Source of the DNA: Paraburkholderia sp. IMGN_8
GTDB lineage: Bacteria > Pseudomonadota > Gammaproteobacteria > Burkholderiales > Burkholderiaceae
Direction of reading: 5' to 3'
NCBI RefSeq assembly: GCF_038050405.1
Contig: NZ_CP150900.1
Location: 3,720,001-3,784,000, forward strand
Length of the DNA: 64,000 nt
The first letter of the stretch is position 1. Each line of letters opens with the position of its first letter. The position numbers were made by a program, and so were the translations under genes. Below, in pieces: positions 53,731 to 62,722 of the stretch. The notes beneath the pieces are model-generated. The model was not told where the DNA came from. It saw only the letters and a list, made by a program, of their open reading frames with translations, and made no database searches.

Positions 53731-54519
53731 ATGGCCTTTCCCCACATCGATCTGCTGTATTCCGTATCCGGCCTGTTCGTCGGCTTTCTGGTCGGACTGA
53801 CGGGCGTCGGCGGCGGCTCGCTGATGACGCCGATCCTGGTCCTGCTGTTCAAAGTGCATCCGGCCACCGCAGTCGGCACCGATCTGCTGTACGCGGCCGC
53901 GACCAAAGCAACCGGCACGCTGGTGCACGGCCTGAAAGGCTCCGTCGACTGGCAGATCACACTGCGTCTGGCCGCCGGCAGCGTTCCGGCGGCGACCATC
54001 ACGCTGGTCCTGCTGCATCGTTTCGGCATGGACACGCCGGGCGCAAGCCGGCTGATCCAGATCGTGCTCGGCGTAGCGCTGCTGGTGACAGCGGTGGCGC
54101 TGGTGTTCCGGCCGCAACTCGCGGCGCTCGGTGCGCGCCATCTGCCGGTGCCGAAGCAAGGCCGTACGCTCGCGCTGACCATGGTGACCGGCGCGGTGCT
54201 CGGCGTGCTGGTGTCGCTGACTTCGGTAGGAGCGGGCGCCATCGGCGTGACGGTGCTGTTGCTGCTGTACCCGCTGCTGCCGACCACGCGCATCGTCGGT
54301 TCCGACATCGCGCATGCGGTACCGCTCACGCTGCTGGCAGGCGCCGGTCATTGGCTGCTGGGTTCGGTCGACTGGTCGATGCTGTTGTCGCTGCTGGTCG
54401 GATCGCTGCCGGGCATCGCCATCGGCAGCTATCTGTCGTCGCGCGCGCCCGACGCGCTGCTGCGCAACCTGCTCGCCGCCACCCTGACGCTGGTCGGCGT
54501 GCGCCTCGTGCTGACCTGA
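53731..54519 (+). CDS. TauE/SafE-family sulfite/anion exporter
   Basis: A 262-residue membrane protein with about eight helices and two related halves: 'FVGFLVGLTGVGGGSLMTPILVLLF' and 'GAVLGVLVSLTSVGAGAIGVTVLLLLYP', the paired G-x-G-G-G motifs of the TauE/SafE family. The ATG at 53731 gives the normal length; the frame is open further upstream but has no membrane character or ribosome-binding site. Substrate (sulfite, sulfoacetate or other organic anion) not readable. Confidence 0.92.
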   Translation: MAFPHIDLLYSVSGLFVGFLVGLTGVGGGSLMTPILVLLFKVHPATAVGTDLLYAAATKATGTLVHGLKGSVDWQITLRLAAGSVPAATITLVLLHRFGMDTPGASRLIQIVLGVALLVTAVALVFRPQLAALGARHLPVPKQGRTLALTMVTGAVLGVLVSLTSVGAGAIGVTVLLLLYPLLPTTRIVGSDIAHAVPLTLLAGAGHWLLGSVDWSMLLSLLVGSLPGIAIGSYLSSRAPDALLRNLLAATLTLVGVRLVLT

Positions 54520-54547
54520 ACGCCAGACCGACGCGCCAGCGTGCCGG

Positions 54548-54796
54548 CTATTTGAAAAAGCGGCAGGTCAGATCGGTCTCGAACTGCCGCACCCATTGAC
54601 CGCGATGGTCGCGATAGGACTGCGCCCAGCCGCCGCGCCGCACCGTGACGAGGCGCTCGTGCGCGGCGTCGTCCGGATCCGCGCAGGCGCTGATGTCAAA
54701 ATGCGCCGGCGCGAAGCCGTGCCGCGCGCACACCAGTTCGAAAGCCGCCCGATCGCTGATCGGTAGATCGGTATAGCGCAAGAGCGTGGTTTCCAT
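54548..54796 (-). CDS. Conserved hypothetical protein, 82 residues
   Basis: A small cytoplasmic protein with AGGAG eight bases before the ATG and normal codon use. It carries a helix-rich first half ('DRAAFELVCARHGFAPAHFDISAC') and an aromatic second half ('GWAQSYRDHRGQWVRQFETDL'). It converges on the TauE-type gene with a 28-base gap. No family recognised. Confidence 0.7.
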   Translation of the reverse strand: METTLLRYTDLPISDRAAFELVCARHGFAPAHFDISACADPDDAAHERLVTVRRGGWAQSYRDHRGQWVRQFETDLTCRFFK

Positions 54797-54963
54797 GGCG
54801 TTGACTCCTGTTCACCACCCATCACAGTACGCCTCACGACGCATCAATTGTGTGTCATAGCGCACGCCGGACGGTTCGTTGCGGTGCTTGCCTTCCGGCT
54901 CGAACTGCCCCGATCCATCATCACCGCTTCAAAAATCGCCGCTGCGAAAAAGAAAACGAAAAA

Positions 54964-54996
54964 AAACGGGCTCCGGCGATTCGCCGGAGCCCGTTT
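54964..54996 (-). terminator. Intrinsic terminator for the BON-domain gene
   Basis: A 15-base-pair stem (AAACGGGCTCCGGCG at 54964-54978, loop ATT, complement at 54982-54996). On the minus strand it is followed by a run of T (A-run at 54959-54966), as expected for a gene transcribed leftward. It lies about 130 bases past the BON-domain stop at 55128. Confidence 0.88.
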
Positions 54997-55127
54997 GCTG
55001 ACATGCATCAAGATGGCGCAAAGCGGCAACGGATTGCGCGCTTCGTGGAGCGTGCCGCGCATGGCGCCTTACGGCGCTTCGTGCGCCTCACGCACTTATT
55101 GCGCTTATTGCCCCTCGTGCCGCCGGC

Positions 55128-55481
55128 TTACTGCTGCACAACGCTCAGCTTGTTCGACACCGACGTCACGCCCGCGACGCCCTTGGCGACTTCGCCCGCC
55201 TTGTCGATCTGGCCCTGGTCAGGCACCGAACCCGTCAGCGTTACCGCACCGCCGCGAGCGCGCACCGAGATGTTCGACACGTCGATGCCTTGCGCCTTGG
55301 CGAGCGCGCCGCGCACTTTGCGGCCGAGCTGGCTATTGGCCTTCTTGACGGTCTTGGCGCTCGCGGCCGGGGCGGCCATGGCGCCACTTGCCGCCGTATC
55401 GCTTGCCTGAGCGTACACATTGCACGCCACCACCATCGCCACAACCGAGCCCAGCGTTTTCAGAAAACCGACCGATTTCAT
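55128..55481 (-). CDS. Exported BON-domain protein
   Basis: A 117-residue periplasmic protein. The signal peptide ends near 'NVYA' (about residue 24). The BON domain covers about 50-115: 'GRKVRGALAKAQGIDVSNISVRARGGAVTLTGSV' and 'DKAGEVAKGVAGVTSVSNKLSV'. Such OsmY-like proteins bind envelope surfaces and help in osmotic or envelope stress. The ATG at 55481 follows AGGAG. Single gene with its own terminator. Confidence 0.9.
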   Translation of the reverse strand: MKSVGFLKTLGSVVAMVVACNVYAQASDTAASGAMAAPAASAKTVKKANSQLGRKVRGALAKAQGIDVSNISVRARGGAVTLTGSVPDQGQIDKAGEVAKGVAGVTSVSNKLSVVQQ

Positions 55482-56149
55482 AATTTCTCCTTTTGCATCA
55501 CATTGGACCGCCTCTACCAAGCGGCTTCGTTACGACTACCGGCGGCCGGGCCCGGGCGCGACAAGGCGTGGCTGAGCGACGGCCGACTATGACTGCAACA
55601 CGGTGTGCGAGAGGCGAGAGAAGCCAGCCGCCGCTAGCCGCACGCGATGACAGGCATGCATGCGGCATGAAGGCCGGCAAGCCGCGAAGTCCGCCAACGC
55701 GCCCGGTTCTGCTATGTCGTGCCGGGTCGCGCTGCGCAAACGTCTAATCGCGGCAGCGATGCACAATTTAATCTAGCCGAGCCAGAAGCGCAAAGGGTTT
55801 AGTCATGCTCGGGGCGTGTGCCGAGTGCCGTCGACGGGTGGTTCGTGCCGGTGTTGATGCACCCGTCATACTTTGAGCGTGGGTCGTTCGCGCTACCGTC
55901 ATGCTCCGTTCACGCGCCTGTTCACATGCTTTTTCACGCGCTTTCTCACGTTTTGTTACGGGTTTGTCGGCGCTCACCATCGCCGTGCGCGCCGCCGCCG
56001 CACGAATCTCAGGTACCATCGCCGCGAATGCGAGCGGCCGCGCGGCGCCCCGGCATCAAGCCAGGCATGGCGCGAGCGCCTCGACTTGCGCTACGCTAAA
56101 GTGCCGCCGCAACCCTGTTCACCTTCGACCGTAGCCGTCACGTCATCTG
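55482..56149. other. Intergenic region with repeated TTCACGCGC-like motifs
   Basis: About 670 bases between the divergent BON and TAXI genes without a supported gene. Around 55909-55955 the sequence has closely spaced copies of a TTCAC(G/A)-type motif (TTCACGCGC, TTCACATGC, TTCACGCGC, TCTCACG). These may be regulator sites or simple low-complexity drift. Confidence 0.35.
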
Positions 56150-57652
56150 ATGAAGCCTGTAACCGGCCGCAAACGCCCTGCCCGCATCGTCGCCCGTTTC
56201 GTCGCAATCTCGTGGCGCGATCTGGCGGTCTCGTTCGGTCCGATCGTGCTGGTCGCCATCGCGGCGATCTGGGTCGCCGTGCGTCTGATCCAGCCCGCCC
56301 CGCCCAATACGCTGACGATCAGCGCCGGCCCCGAAGGCAGCACGTTCTGGACCGCCGCGCAAAAGTACAAGGCCATTCTGGCGCGCAACCGCATCACGTT
56401 GAACGTGTTGCCGTCGGAAGGCTCGTTGCAGAATCTCAAGCGCCTTTCAGACCCGAAGTCGGACGTCGACGTCGGCTTCGTGCAGGACGGCGTCGCGCCC
56501 GGCCCGGTGAGCGACGCTCTGATGTCGCTCGGCAGCGTGGCATATGTGCCGCTGGCGATTTTCTACCACGGCCCGACCGTCACGCGGCTGTCCGAATTCA
56601 AGGGTTCGCGTATTGCGGTCGGCGCCGAAGGCAGCGGCACGCGGGAACTGGCGCTCGCGCTGCTCAAGGCGAACGGCATCGAGCCAGGCGGCGCCACCAA
56701 ACTGCTGCCGCTCTCCGGTGACGACGCCGCGCAGGCGCTCATCTCCGGTAAAGTCGACGCGGCCTTTCTGGCTGGCGATTCGGCGCAACCGGCGGTGATG
56801 GGCAAGCTGTATCGCACGCCGAATGTGCAGTTCTACGACTTCACCCAGGCCGATGCGTACACGCGGCGTTTTCCATATCTGACGCAGCTCGAGATGCCGA
56901 TGGGCGCGTTCGACCTCGGCAAGAATCTGCCATCCGCGCCGATTCACATGGTGGCGCCGACCGCCGAGCTGGTAGCGCGCGACTCGTTGCATCCCGCGCT
57001 CTCCGATCTGCTGATCGAAGCCGCGCGCGAAGTGCACGGCAAAGCGAACATCATGCAGCGGGCCGGCGAATTCCCCGCGCCGCTCGCACACGATTTCCCA
57101 ATCAGCGACGACGCCGCGCGCTACTACAAGTCGGGCAAAAGCTTCCTCTACCGGATCCTGCCGTTCTGGCTCGCGAGTCTCGCGGACCGGCTGCTGGTGG
57201 TCGTGGTGCCGCTGATCGTGCTGCTGATTCCAGCGCTGCGCGTCGTGCCGTCGCTGTACGCGTGGCGGGTGAAATCGCGCATCTATCGCTGGTACGGCGC
57301 GCTGATCGCGATCGAACGCAGCGCGCTCAGCGAGTATTCGGCCGCCGAACGCGCCTCGCTGATCGAGCGGCTCGACGCGATCGAGGAGTCGGTCAACGGC
57401 CTGAAGATGCCGCTCGCCTATGCGGACCAGTTCTACGTGCTGCGCGAACATATCGGCTTCGTGCGCCAGCGGCTTACACATAGCCGCGAGGCCCAGCGCG
57501 AAGCGTTGGACGAACCGGATGAGCCAGCCGATGGGCCGGAACCGCCCGAGACAGATGAAGCAACCGAAGCACGCGGATCATCCGGGGCGAGCGAGTCTTC
57601 GGACGACCGCACGGCATCGGGACCGGCATCGCCCGCCCCCAGCCGGGTCTGA
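56150..57652 (+). CDS. TAXI-type TRAP transporter substrate-binding protein, membrane-anchored
   Basis: A 500-residue protein: N-terminal membrane helix (about 28-48), then a TAXI solute-binding domain (about 50-330; 'LTISAGPEGSTFWTAAQKYKAIL', 'SRIAVGAEGSGTRELALALLKANGI', 'KVDAAFLAGDSAQPAV'), a second membrane helix (about 345-370) and a cytoplasmic helical region with an acidic disordered tail. Unlike ordinary TAXI proteins it is not released to the periplasm and there is no TRAP permease next to it, so it may act as a sensor or accessory protein. Common as an orphan in Burkholderia. Confidence 0.85.
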   Translation: MKPVTGRKRPARIVARFVAISWRDLAVSFGPIVLVAIAAIWVAVRLIQPAPPNTLTISAGPEGSTFWTAAQKYKAILARNRITLNVLPSEGSLQNLKRLSDPKSDVDVGFVQDGVAPGPVSDALMSLGSVAYVPLAIFYHGPTVTRLSEFKGSRIAVGAEGSGTRELALALLKANGIEPGGATKLLPLSGDDAAQALISGKVDAAFLAGDSAQPAVMGKLYRTPNVQFYDFTQADAYTRRFPYLTQLEMPMGAFDLGKNLPSAPIHMVAPTAELVARDSLHPALSDLLIEAAREVHGKANIMQRAGEFPAPLAHDFPISDDAARYYKSGKSFLYRILPFWLASLADRLLVVVVPLIVLLIPALRVVPSLYAWRVKSRIYRWYGALIAIERSALSEYSAAERASLIERLDAIEESVNGLKMPLAYADQFYVLREHIGFVRQRLTHSREAQREALDEPDEPADGPEPPETDEATEARGSSGASESSDDRTASGPASPAPSRV

Positions 57653-57811
57653 CGTTCGTCGCAACGGCAGCCATCGACGCCAAACCAGGCGCCAAACCAT
57701 ATTGACCGCTGCAAGCAGCGGCCGCACCGCGTAAGATCATTACAAATCCGACGGTTCAGCAGACGCGCAGCAGACGCACACCGTTCGGCCCAGGCAATCC
57801 GGGAGACATTC

Positions 57812-58471
57812 ATGACCGTTGGCATCGACGCCATGCAACCGCTGTGGTTTTACGATTTTGTCTCGCCATTCACGTACCTGTTGCTCGAGCAACACGACAA
57901 ATGGCCGGGCAACGACTTCGCGTTCACACCGGTCGTGCTGAACGACCTGTATCGCCACTGGGGTCAACTACCGGCTTACAACGTGCCCACCAAGCGGGTG
58001 TTCATGTACCGGCACGCGCTGTTTCGCGCGGAGCAGCTCGGCATTCCGTTCAAGATGCCGCCGGCTCATCCGTTCGACTCGATGAAGCCGCTGTTGCTCG
58101 CCACCGCGGTGGACGGCGACATCAGCTTCGTGCGCGAGATCTTCCGTTTCATCTGGCGTGAAGGCCGCGATCCGTCGAGCGACACAGCGTTCGCCGAACT
58201 GTGCGAACGCGTCGGCCAGCCGGACGGGCCCGAGTTGATCAAAAGCGAAGAGGTCAAGGCGAAATTGCAGCGCAATACAGCGAATGCGATCAGCTTGGGC
58301 GTCTACGGCGTGCCGACCTTTTACCTGAACAAACAATTGTTCTGGGGCGAAGATGCACTGCCGATGGTGCTGTATTGCGCACGCACGCCGAACTGGCTCG
58401 ATTCGCAAGAAGTGAAGCGCATCAGTTCACTGCCTTTGGGTGTCGCGAACACCACCGTAGGCGAAGTGTAG
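57812..58471 (+). CDS. DsbA-family/2-hydroxychromene-2-carboxylate isomerase-like protein
   Basis: A 219-residue thioredoxin-fold protein of the kappa-GST/HCCA-isomerase type. 'LWFYDFVSPFTYLLLEQ' at the N-terminus replaces the CxxC of DsbA with a Ser-Pro active-site turn; 'ANAISLGVYGVPTFYLNKQLFWGED' holds the cis-Pro loop. GGGAG lies six bases before the ATG. Glutathione-dependent isomerase activity is likely for the family, but no naphthalene-type pathway is nearby. The next gene is a LysR regulator in the same direction. Confidence 0.88.
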   Translation: MTVGIDAMQPLWFYDFVSPFTYLLLEQHDKWPGNDFAFTPVVLNDLYRHWGQLPAYNVPTKRVFMYRHALFRAEQLGIPFKMPPAHPFDSMKPLLLATAVDGDISFVREIFRFIWREGRDPSSDTAFAELCERVGQPDGPELIKSEEVKAKLQRNTANAISLGVYGVPTFYLNKQLFWGEDALPMVLYCARTPNWLDSQEVKRISSLPLGVANTTVGEV

Positions 58472-58687
58472 GATTTAGACGGGTTCGTTGCGCTGAGCAC
58501 GTCATGAAGCGCGCCATGGCCGCCGCCCATGCCGTGCTGATGCCGGCCATACCGTGCTCGCTATGGCCGCCGCACTGCAATCAGGCCTAAGGTTATGATC
58601 TTTGCGCGTTGCTGCGCGAGCCGTCTTGCGGGCGGCTTCGCGACGCTTCATTCGAGCCCGATCCGCTTGCACCGCCTCGCCTAAAAC

Positions 58688-59680
58688 ATGGACGACACCG
58701 CCGCTTCCCTCGATATCTGGCTCGTGCGCGTGTTGCGCACACTGCTGGTCGAGCGCAGCGTCACCCAGACCGCGCTGCGGCTGAATCAGACCCAACCCGC
58801 CATCAGCACCGCGCTGCGCAAACTGCGCGAGACGCTGAACGATCCGATCCTCGTGCGCGGCAAATCGGGCATGGTGCCGACCGAATACGGCGAATCGCTG
58901 CTGGCGTCCGCGCAACGCGTGCTGCGCGAAGTCGATTTCGTCGCGACGCCGCACGGCGATTTCGACCCTGGCCGCTCACGCCGCACCTTTCGGGTGGCCG
59001 CACCCGACTATCTGAACGACTTCTTCATGCCGACCGTGATCGCACAGTTTCGCGAGGCGGCCCCGCACGCGCGTCTGGAAATCGATTCGCTGAGTCCGAT
59101 GCTCGATCACTCGGCCGCGCTCGATGCGGGTGAACTCGATCTGGTGATCGGCAACTGGCCGAAACCCGATCCGCGCTTCGGCAAGACCGATCTGTTCTCG
59201 GACACGGTGGTGTGCCTGATGCGCGCCGATCATCCGTTGACGCGCACGCCGTTGACACGTGAAGCGTATCTGGCCGCACCGCATCTCGCGCCGACGCCCT
59301 ACAGCGGCGCGCGCGGCGGCGCAATCGACATCGGTTTCGCGAGGGCGCGCGCCGAACGGCGCATCGTCGCCACGCTGCCTTACTTCGGCCTCGTGCCGCA
59401 AACGCTGCTGCAATCGGATCTGATCTTCACCACCACGCGCCGCTTCGCGACCCATTACGCGAACATCCTGCCGCTTGCGGTGGTCGAGGTGCCGATTCCG
59501 TTTCCGCGCATCAAGTGCTATCAGCTGTGGCATCCACAGCCGGATCGGCCAAGCGACGTCGGCTGGCTGCGGACCTTGATGTCGCAAGTGTCGGACGGAT
59601 TGGTGGCGCAGAAGGCGCGGCGCGTGAAACGGCCGCAGGAAAAGAAAACGTCAGAGGAACCGTCAGCCGCGGCGGGCTGA
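58688..59680 (+). CDS. LysR-family transcriptional regulator
   Basis: A 330-residue LTTR with N-terminal HTH ('IWLVRVLRTLLVERSVTQTALRLNQTQPAISTALRKLRETLNDPILVRG') and an effector domain that resembles NodD/NahR-type members ('FRVAAPDYLNDFFMPTVIAQFREAAPHARLEIDSL', 'GELDLVIGNWP'). Together with the HCCA-isomerase-like gene upstream this hints at control by an aromatic compound. It ends in a lysine-rich tail and an overlapping terminator. Confidence 0.93.
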   Translation: MDDTAASLDIWLVRVLRTLLVERSVTQTALRLNQTQPAISTALRKLRETLNDPILVRGKSGMVPTEYGESLLASAQRVLREVDFVATPHGDFDPGRSRRTFRVAAPDYLNDFFMPTVIAQFREAAPHARLEIDSLSPMLDHSAALDAGELDLVIGNWPKPDPRFGKTDLFSDTVVCLMRADHPLTRTPLTREAYLAAPHLAPTPYSGARGGAIDIGFARARAERRIVATLPYFGLVPQTLLQSDLIFTTTRRFATHYANILPLAVVEVPIPFPRIKCYQLWHPQPDRPSDVGWLRTLMSQVSDGLVAQKARRVKRPQEKKTSEEPSAAAG

Positions 59681-59688
59681 CGTTTTTT
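59661..59688 (+). terminator. Intrinsic terminator overlapping the LysR stop
   Basis: Stem CGTCAGCC (59661-59668) and GGCTGACG (59675-59682) with a six-base loop, followed by a six-T run (59683-59688). The stop codon (59678-59680) lies inside the stem. Confidence 0.88.
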
Positions 59689-59722
59689 ATTTGATCGCTT
59701 ATTTGACCACTTATTTGACCGC

Positions 59723-60289
59723 TCAGACGCTCGCGCAGAGCTTGTGCGTCACCGCCTGTGCCGCGGCCTGCCGCGCGCGAATCTGCAGCAACTCGGCACA
59801 CACCGCGACCGCAATGGCCGGCGGCGCCTTATCGACGATGCCCGTCACGCCGATCGGGCAAGTCATCTCCACCAGCCGATCCAGATCCACGCCGCGATCC
59901 AATAAACGCCGCTCGAATTTCACGCGCTTGGTTTTCGAGCCGATCATGCCGAAGTAGGTGAAATCGCGCCGCCGCATGATGCGCTCGGCGAGCGAAAAGT
60001 CGAGCGCGTGATTGTGCGTCATCACAAGGAAGTACGCGCCGGGGGGCGCCGTGTCGACGATCGCGTCGGGCGTGTCGGTCGCCTCGACCTGCACGTTGGC
60101 GGGCGTTTCGTCGGGGAACAGTTCGTCGCGTTCGTCGACCCACTGGACGACGCACGGCAAGCGCCCGAGCAGCGTGACGAGCGCATGGCCGACGTGGCCC
60201 GCGCCGAACAGCACGATGTGCATCGGCGCCGCAGGCGCGGCTTGCACGGCGCTGCGCCGGCCGATCTGAACGGAAGAAAAGTCGTTCAT
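59723..60289 (-). CDS. xdhC: XdhC-type xanthine dehydrogenase accessory protein, Rossmann domain only
   Basis: An accessory protein for inserting the sulfurated molybdenum cofactor into xanthine dehydrogenase. The 188 residues contain only the C-terminal XdhC Rossmann domain: 'MHIVLFGAGHVGHALVTLLGRLP', 'VQWVDERDELFP', 'YFLVMTHNHALDFSLAERIM', 'FTYFGMIGSKTKRVKFERRL' and 'MTCPIGVTGIVDKAPPAIAVAV'. The usual N-terminal XdhC/CoxI domain of 130-150 residues is missing, and only 37 bases separate the start from the xdhB stop, so it cannot be hidden upstream. The ATG at 60289 follows GGTGA; an ATG at 60301 in frame is an alternative. Confidence 0.85.
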   Translation of the reverse strand: MNDFSSVQIGRRSAVQAAPAAPMHIVLFGAGHVGHALVTLLGRLPCVVQWVDERDELFPDETPANVQVEATDTPDAIVDTAPPGAYFLVMTHNHALDFSLAERIMRRRDFTYFGMIGSKTKRVKFERRLLDRGVDLDRLVEMTCPIGVTGIVDKAPPAIAVAVCAELLQIRARQAAAQAVTHKLCASV

Positions 60290-60326
60290 GGCGATCACCA
60301 TCCCAATGAGTATTTTAACGCCGCGG

Positions 60327-62693
60327 CTACTGCCGTGCCGCCGCGGTCGCTGCGCGCACCGCGCCGACTGCCTTGAGGATTTCCTCGCTCGTCGCGGGCG
60401 CGTTCAGCGGCGGATTGACCTTATGGTCACCCACGGCCGACACCGCATCGCGAATCGCAAAGAACACCGAGAACGGCAGCAGCAACGGCGGCTCGCCGGT
60501 CGCCTTCGAACGATGGATGCTGTCCTCCGCATTGCGGTTTTTAAACAACCGCACATTAAAGACCGGCGGCGTATCGTTGACGGTCGGAATCTTGTAGGTG
60601 GACGGCGCATGCGTCATCAGCTTGCCGCCGGCGTTCCACCACAGTTCCTCGGTCGTGAGCCAGCCCATGCCCTGAATGAACGCGCCTTCCACCTGGCCGA
60701 CGTCGAGCGCCGGATTGAGCGACGCGCCCACGTCATGCAACGCGTCCGCGCGCAGCACGCGCATTTCGCCGGTCAGCGTGTCGATCACGACTTCCGACAC
60801 GGCCGCGCCGTACGAGTAGTAATAGAACGGCCGGCCTTGCAGCTTCGACTGATCCCAGTAGAGTTTCGGCGTCGCGTAGAAACCGTCCGACCAGAGCTGG
60901 ATGCGCGCGACGTAGGCCTTCGCGATCACTTCCTCGAACGGCACCACGACATCGCCGACCAGCACGCGGTCGTGCGCGAAGCGCACATCCGCGGCGCTCA
61001 CCTGCCCTGCGCCGAAGCGCTCGGCCGCGAATGCCGACAGACGTTCGCGCAACTGGCGCGCGGCATCCTGCGCAGCCTTGCCGTTCAGATCGGAACCGGT
61101 CGATGCAGCGGTGGCCGACGTATTGGCGATCTTGCTGGTGTCCGTGGCCGTGACCCGAATGCGGTTGAAGCCGACGCCCAGCTCATGCGCGACGACCTGC
61201 GCGACCTTCGTGTTCAGGCCCTGGCCCATTTCGGTGCCGCCGTGGTTCACCAGCACCGAGCCGTCGGTGTAGATGTGCACCAGCGCGCCCGCCTGGTTGA
61301 AGTGCGTCACGTTGAACGCGATGCCGAACTTGACAGGGGTGAGTGCCAGGCCTTTCTTCAGCACTTCGTTGTTCGCATTGAACTCGTTGATCGCCGCGCG
61401 CCGCGCACGGTATTCGCTAGTCGCTTCGAGTTCGTCGATCAGTTCGTGAATCACGTTGTCTTCGACCACCTGACCGTACGGCGTCTGGTTGCGCTCGGTT
61501 TTGCCATACAGATTGCGGCGGCGCACGTCGAGCGCATCCTCGCCGATCGAACGCGCGACGTTGTCCATGATGTATTCGATCGCGAACGCGCCTTGCGGGC
61601 CGCCGAAGCCGCGGAACGCGGTATTCGACTGCGTATTGGTCTTGCCGCAGAAGCCGTCGATCATCACGTCGGACAACCAGTACGCGTTGTCGAAGTGGCA
61701 CAGCGCGCGCGTCATCACCGGACCGGAGAGGTCGGCGGAAAAACCGCAGCGCGAGGTCATGTCGACCGTCACGCCGTCGATGATGCCCTTGTCGTCGTAG
61801 CCGACTTCATACGTGTAGTGGAAATCGTGGCGTTTGCCGGTGACCATCATGTCGTCGTCGCGGTCCGGACGCAGCTTGACCGGGCACAGCAGCTTCCACG
61901 CGGCGAGCGCCGCGCAGCACGCGAACAGGCCCGATTGCGATTCCTTGCCGCCGAAGCCGCCGCCCATCCGCCGGCATTCGATCAGCACGTTGTGCGACGC
62001 CACGCCCAAAGCGTGCGCGACCATGTGCTGCATTTCGGTAGGATGTTGCGTCGAACAGTAGACGTGCATGCCGTCGTCGTCCTTCGGCACCGCGTACGAA
62101 ATCTGGCCTTCCAGATAGAACTGTTCCTGGCCGCCAAGCAGCATCTCGCCGGCCTCGCGATGCGCCGCGCGGGCGATCTTCGTGCCGGCTTCGCCGCGCG
62201 CGAGTTTCATCGGCGGCAACACGTGCTGATTCGCGGCGCGGGCCTGCTGCGCGGTCAGAATCGCCGGCAGCTCTTCGTAGACGACCTCGGCACGGCGTGC
62301 AGCCAAACGGGCCGCTTCATGCGAAGTCGCGACCACGATGAACATCGGCTGGCCGACGTATTGCACGACACCGTCGGCGAGAATCGGATCGTCGCCATGG
62401 ATGATCGGGCCGACATCGTTGACGCCGGGGAAATCGTCCGCGGTAAAGATCGCGACCACGCCGGGCGTCGCGCGCACCTTGTCGAGCGACATCGAGACGA
62501 TCTTCGCGTGCGCTTTCGGCGACAGGCCGAGCGCCGCGTGCAGCGTGCCGGCGAGCGTCGGGATGTCGTCGGTGTAGGTCGCGCGGCCGCTCACGTGCAG
62601 ATGCGCGGACTCGTGCGGACGCGAGATGTGGACCTGAGTAAAGTCGTCCTGGTCCTGAAGGTCTTTCAGGAACGGTTCGGCGTGCTGATTCAT
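60327..62693 (-). CDS. xdhB: Xanthine dehydrogenase, molybdopterin-binding subunit
   Basis: The 788-residue large subunit that carries the molybdopterin cofactor and oxidises hypoxanthine and xanthine. 'HVSGRATYTDDIPTLAGTLHAALGLS' and 'EGQISYAVP' are in the first domain; 'RMGGGFGGKESQ' is the cofactor loop; 'NTAFRGFGGPQGAFAIEYIMDNVA' and 'VNHGGTEMGQGLNTKVAQVVA' are the conserved active-site segments; 'KATGEPPLLLPFSVFFAIRDAV' contains the catalytic Glu of the family ('GEPP'). The ATG at 62693 starts 30 bases after the xdhA stop. Length is normal. Confidence 0.96.
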   Translation of the reverse strand: MNQHAEPFLKDLQDQDDFTQVHISRPHESAHLHVSGRATYTDDIPTLAGTLHAALGLSPKAHAKIVSMSLDKVRATPGVVAIFTADDFPGVNDVGPIIHGDDPILADGVVQYVGQPMFIVVATSHEAARLAARRAEVVYEELPAILTAQQARAANQHVLPPMKLARGEAGTKIARAAHREAGEMLLGGQEQFYLEGQISYAVPKDDDGMHVYCSTQHPTEMQHMVAHALGVASHNVLIECRRMGGGFGGKESQSGLFACCAALAAWKLLCPVKLRPDRDDDMMVTGKRHDFHYTYEVGYDDKGIIDGVTVDMTSRCGFSADLSGPVMTRALCHFDNAYWLSDVMIDGFCGKTNTQSNTAFRGFGGPQGAFAIEYIMDNVARSIGEDALDVRRRNLYGKTERNQTPYGQVVEDNVIHELIDELEATSEYRARRAAINEFNANNEVLKKGLALTPVKFGIAFNVTHFNQAGALVHIYTDGSVLVNHGGTEMGQGLNTKVAQVVAHELGVGFNRIRVTATDTSKIANTSATAASTGSDLNGKAAQDAARQLRERLSAFAAERFGAGQVSAADVRFAHDRVLVGDVVVPFEEVIAKAYVARIQLWSDGFYATPKLYWDQSKLQGRPFYYYSYGAAVSEVVIDTLTGEMRVLRADALHDVGASLNPALDVGQVEGAFIQGMGWLTTEELWWNAGGKLMTHAPSTYKIPTVNDTPPVFNVRLFKNRNAEDSIHRSKATGEPPLLLPFSVFFAIRDAVSAVGDHKVNPPLNAPATSEEILKAVGAVRAATAAARQ

Positions 62694-62722
62694 TCTTGTG
62701 TTCTCCGTATCCTTTGGGCTTC

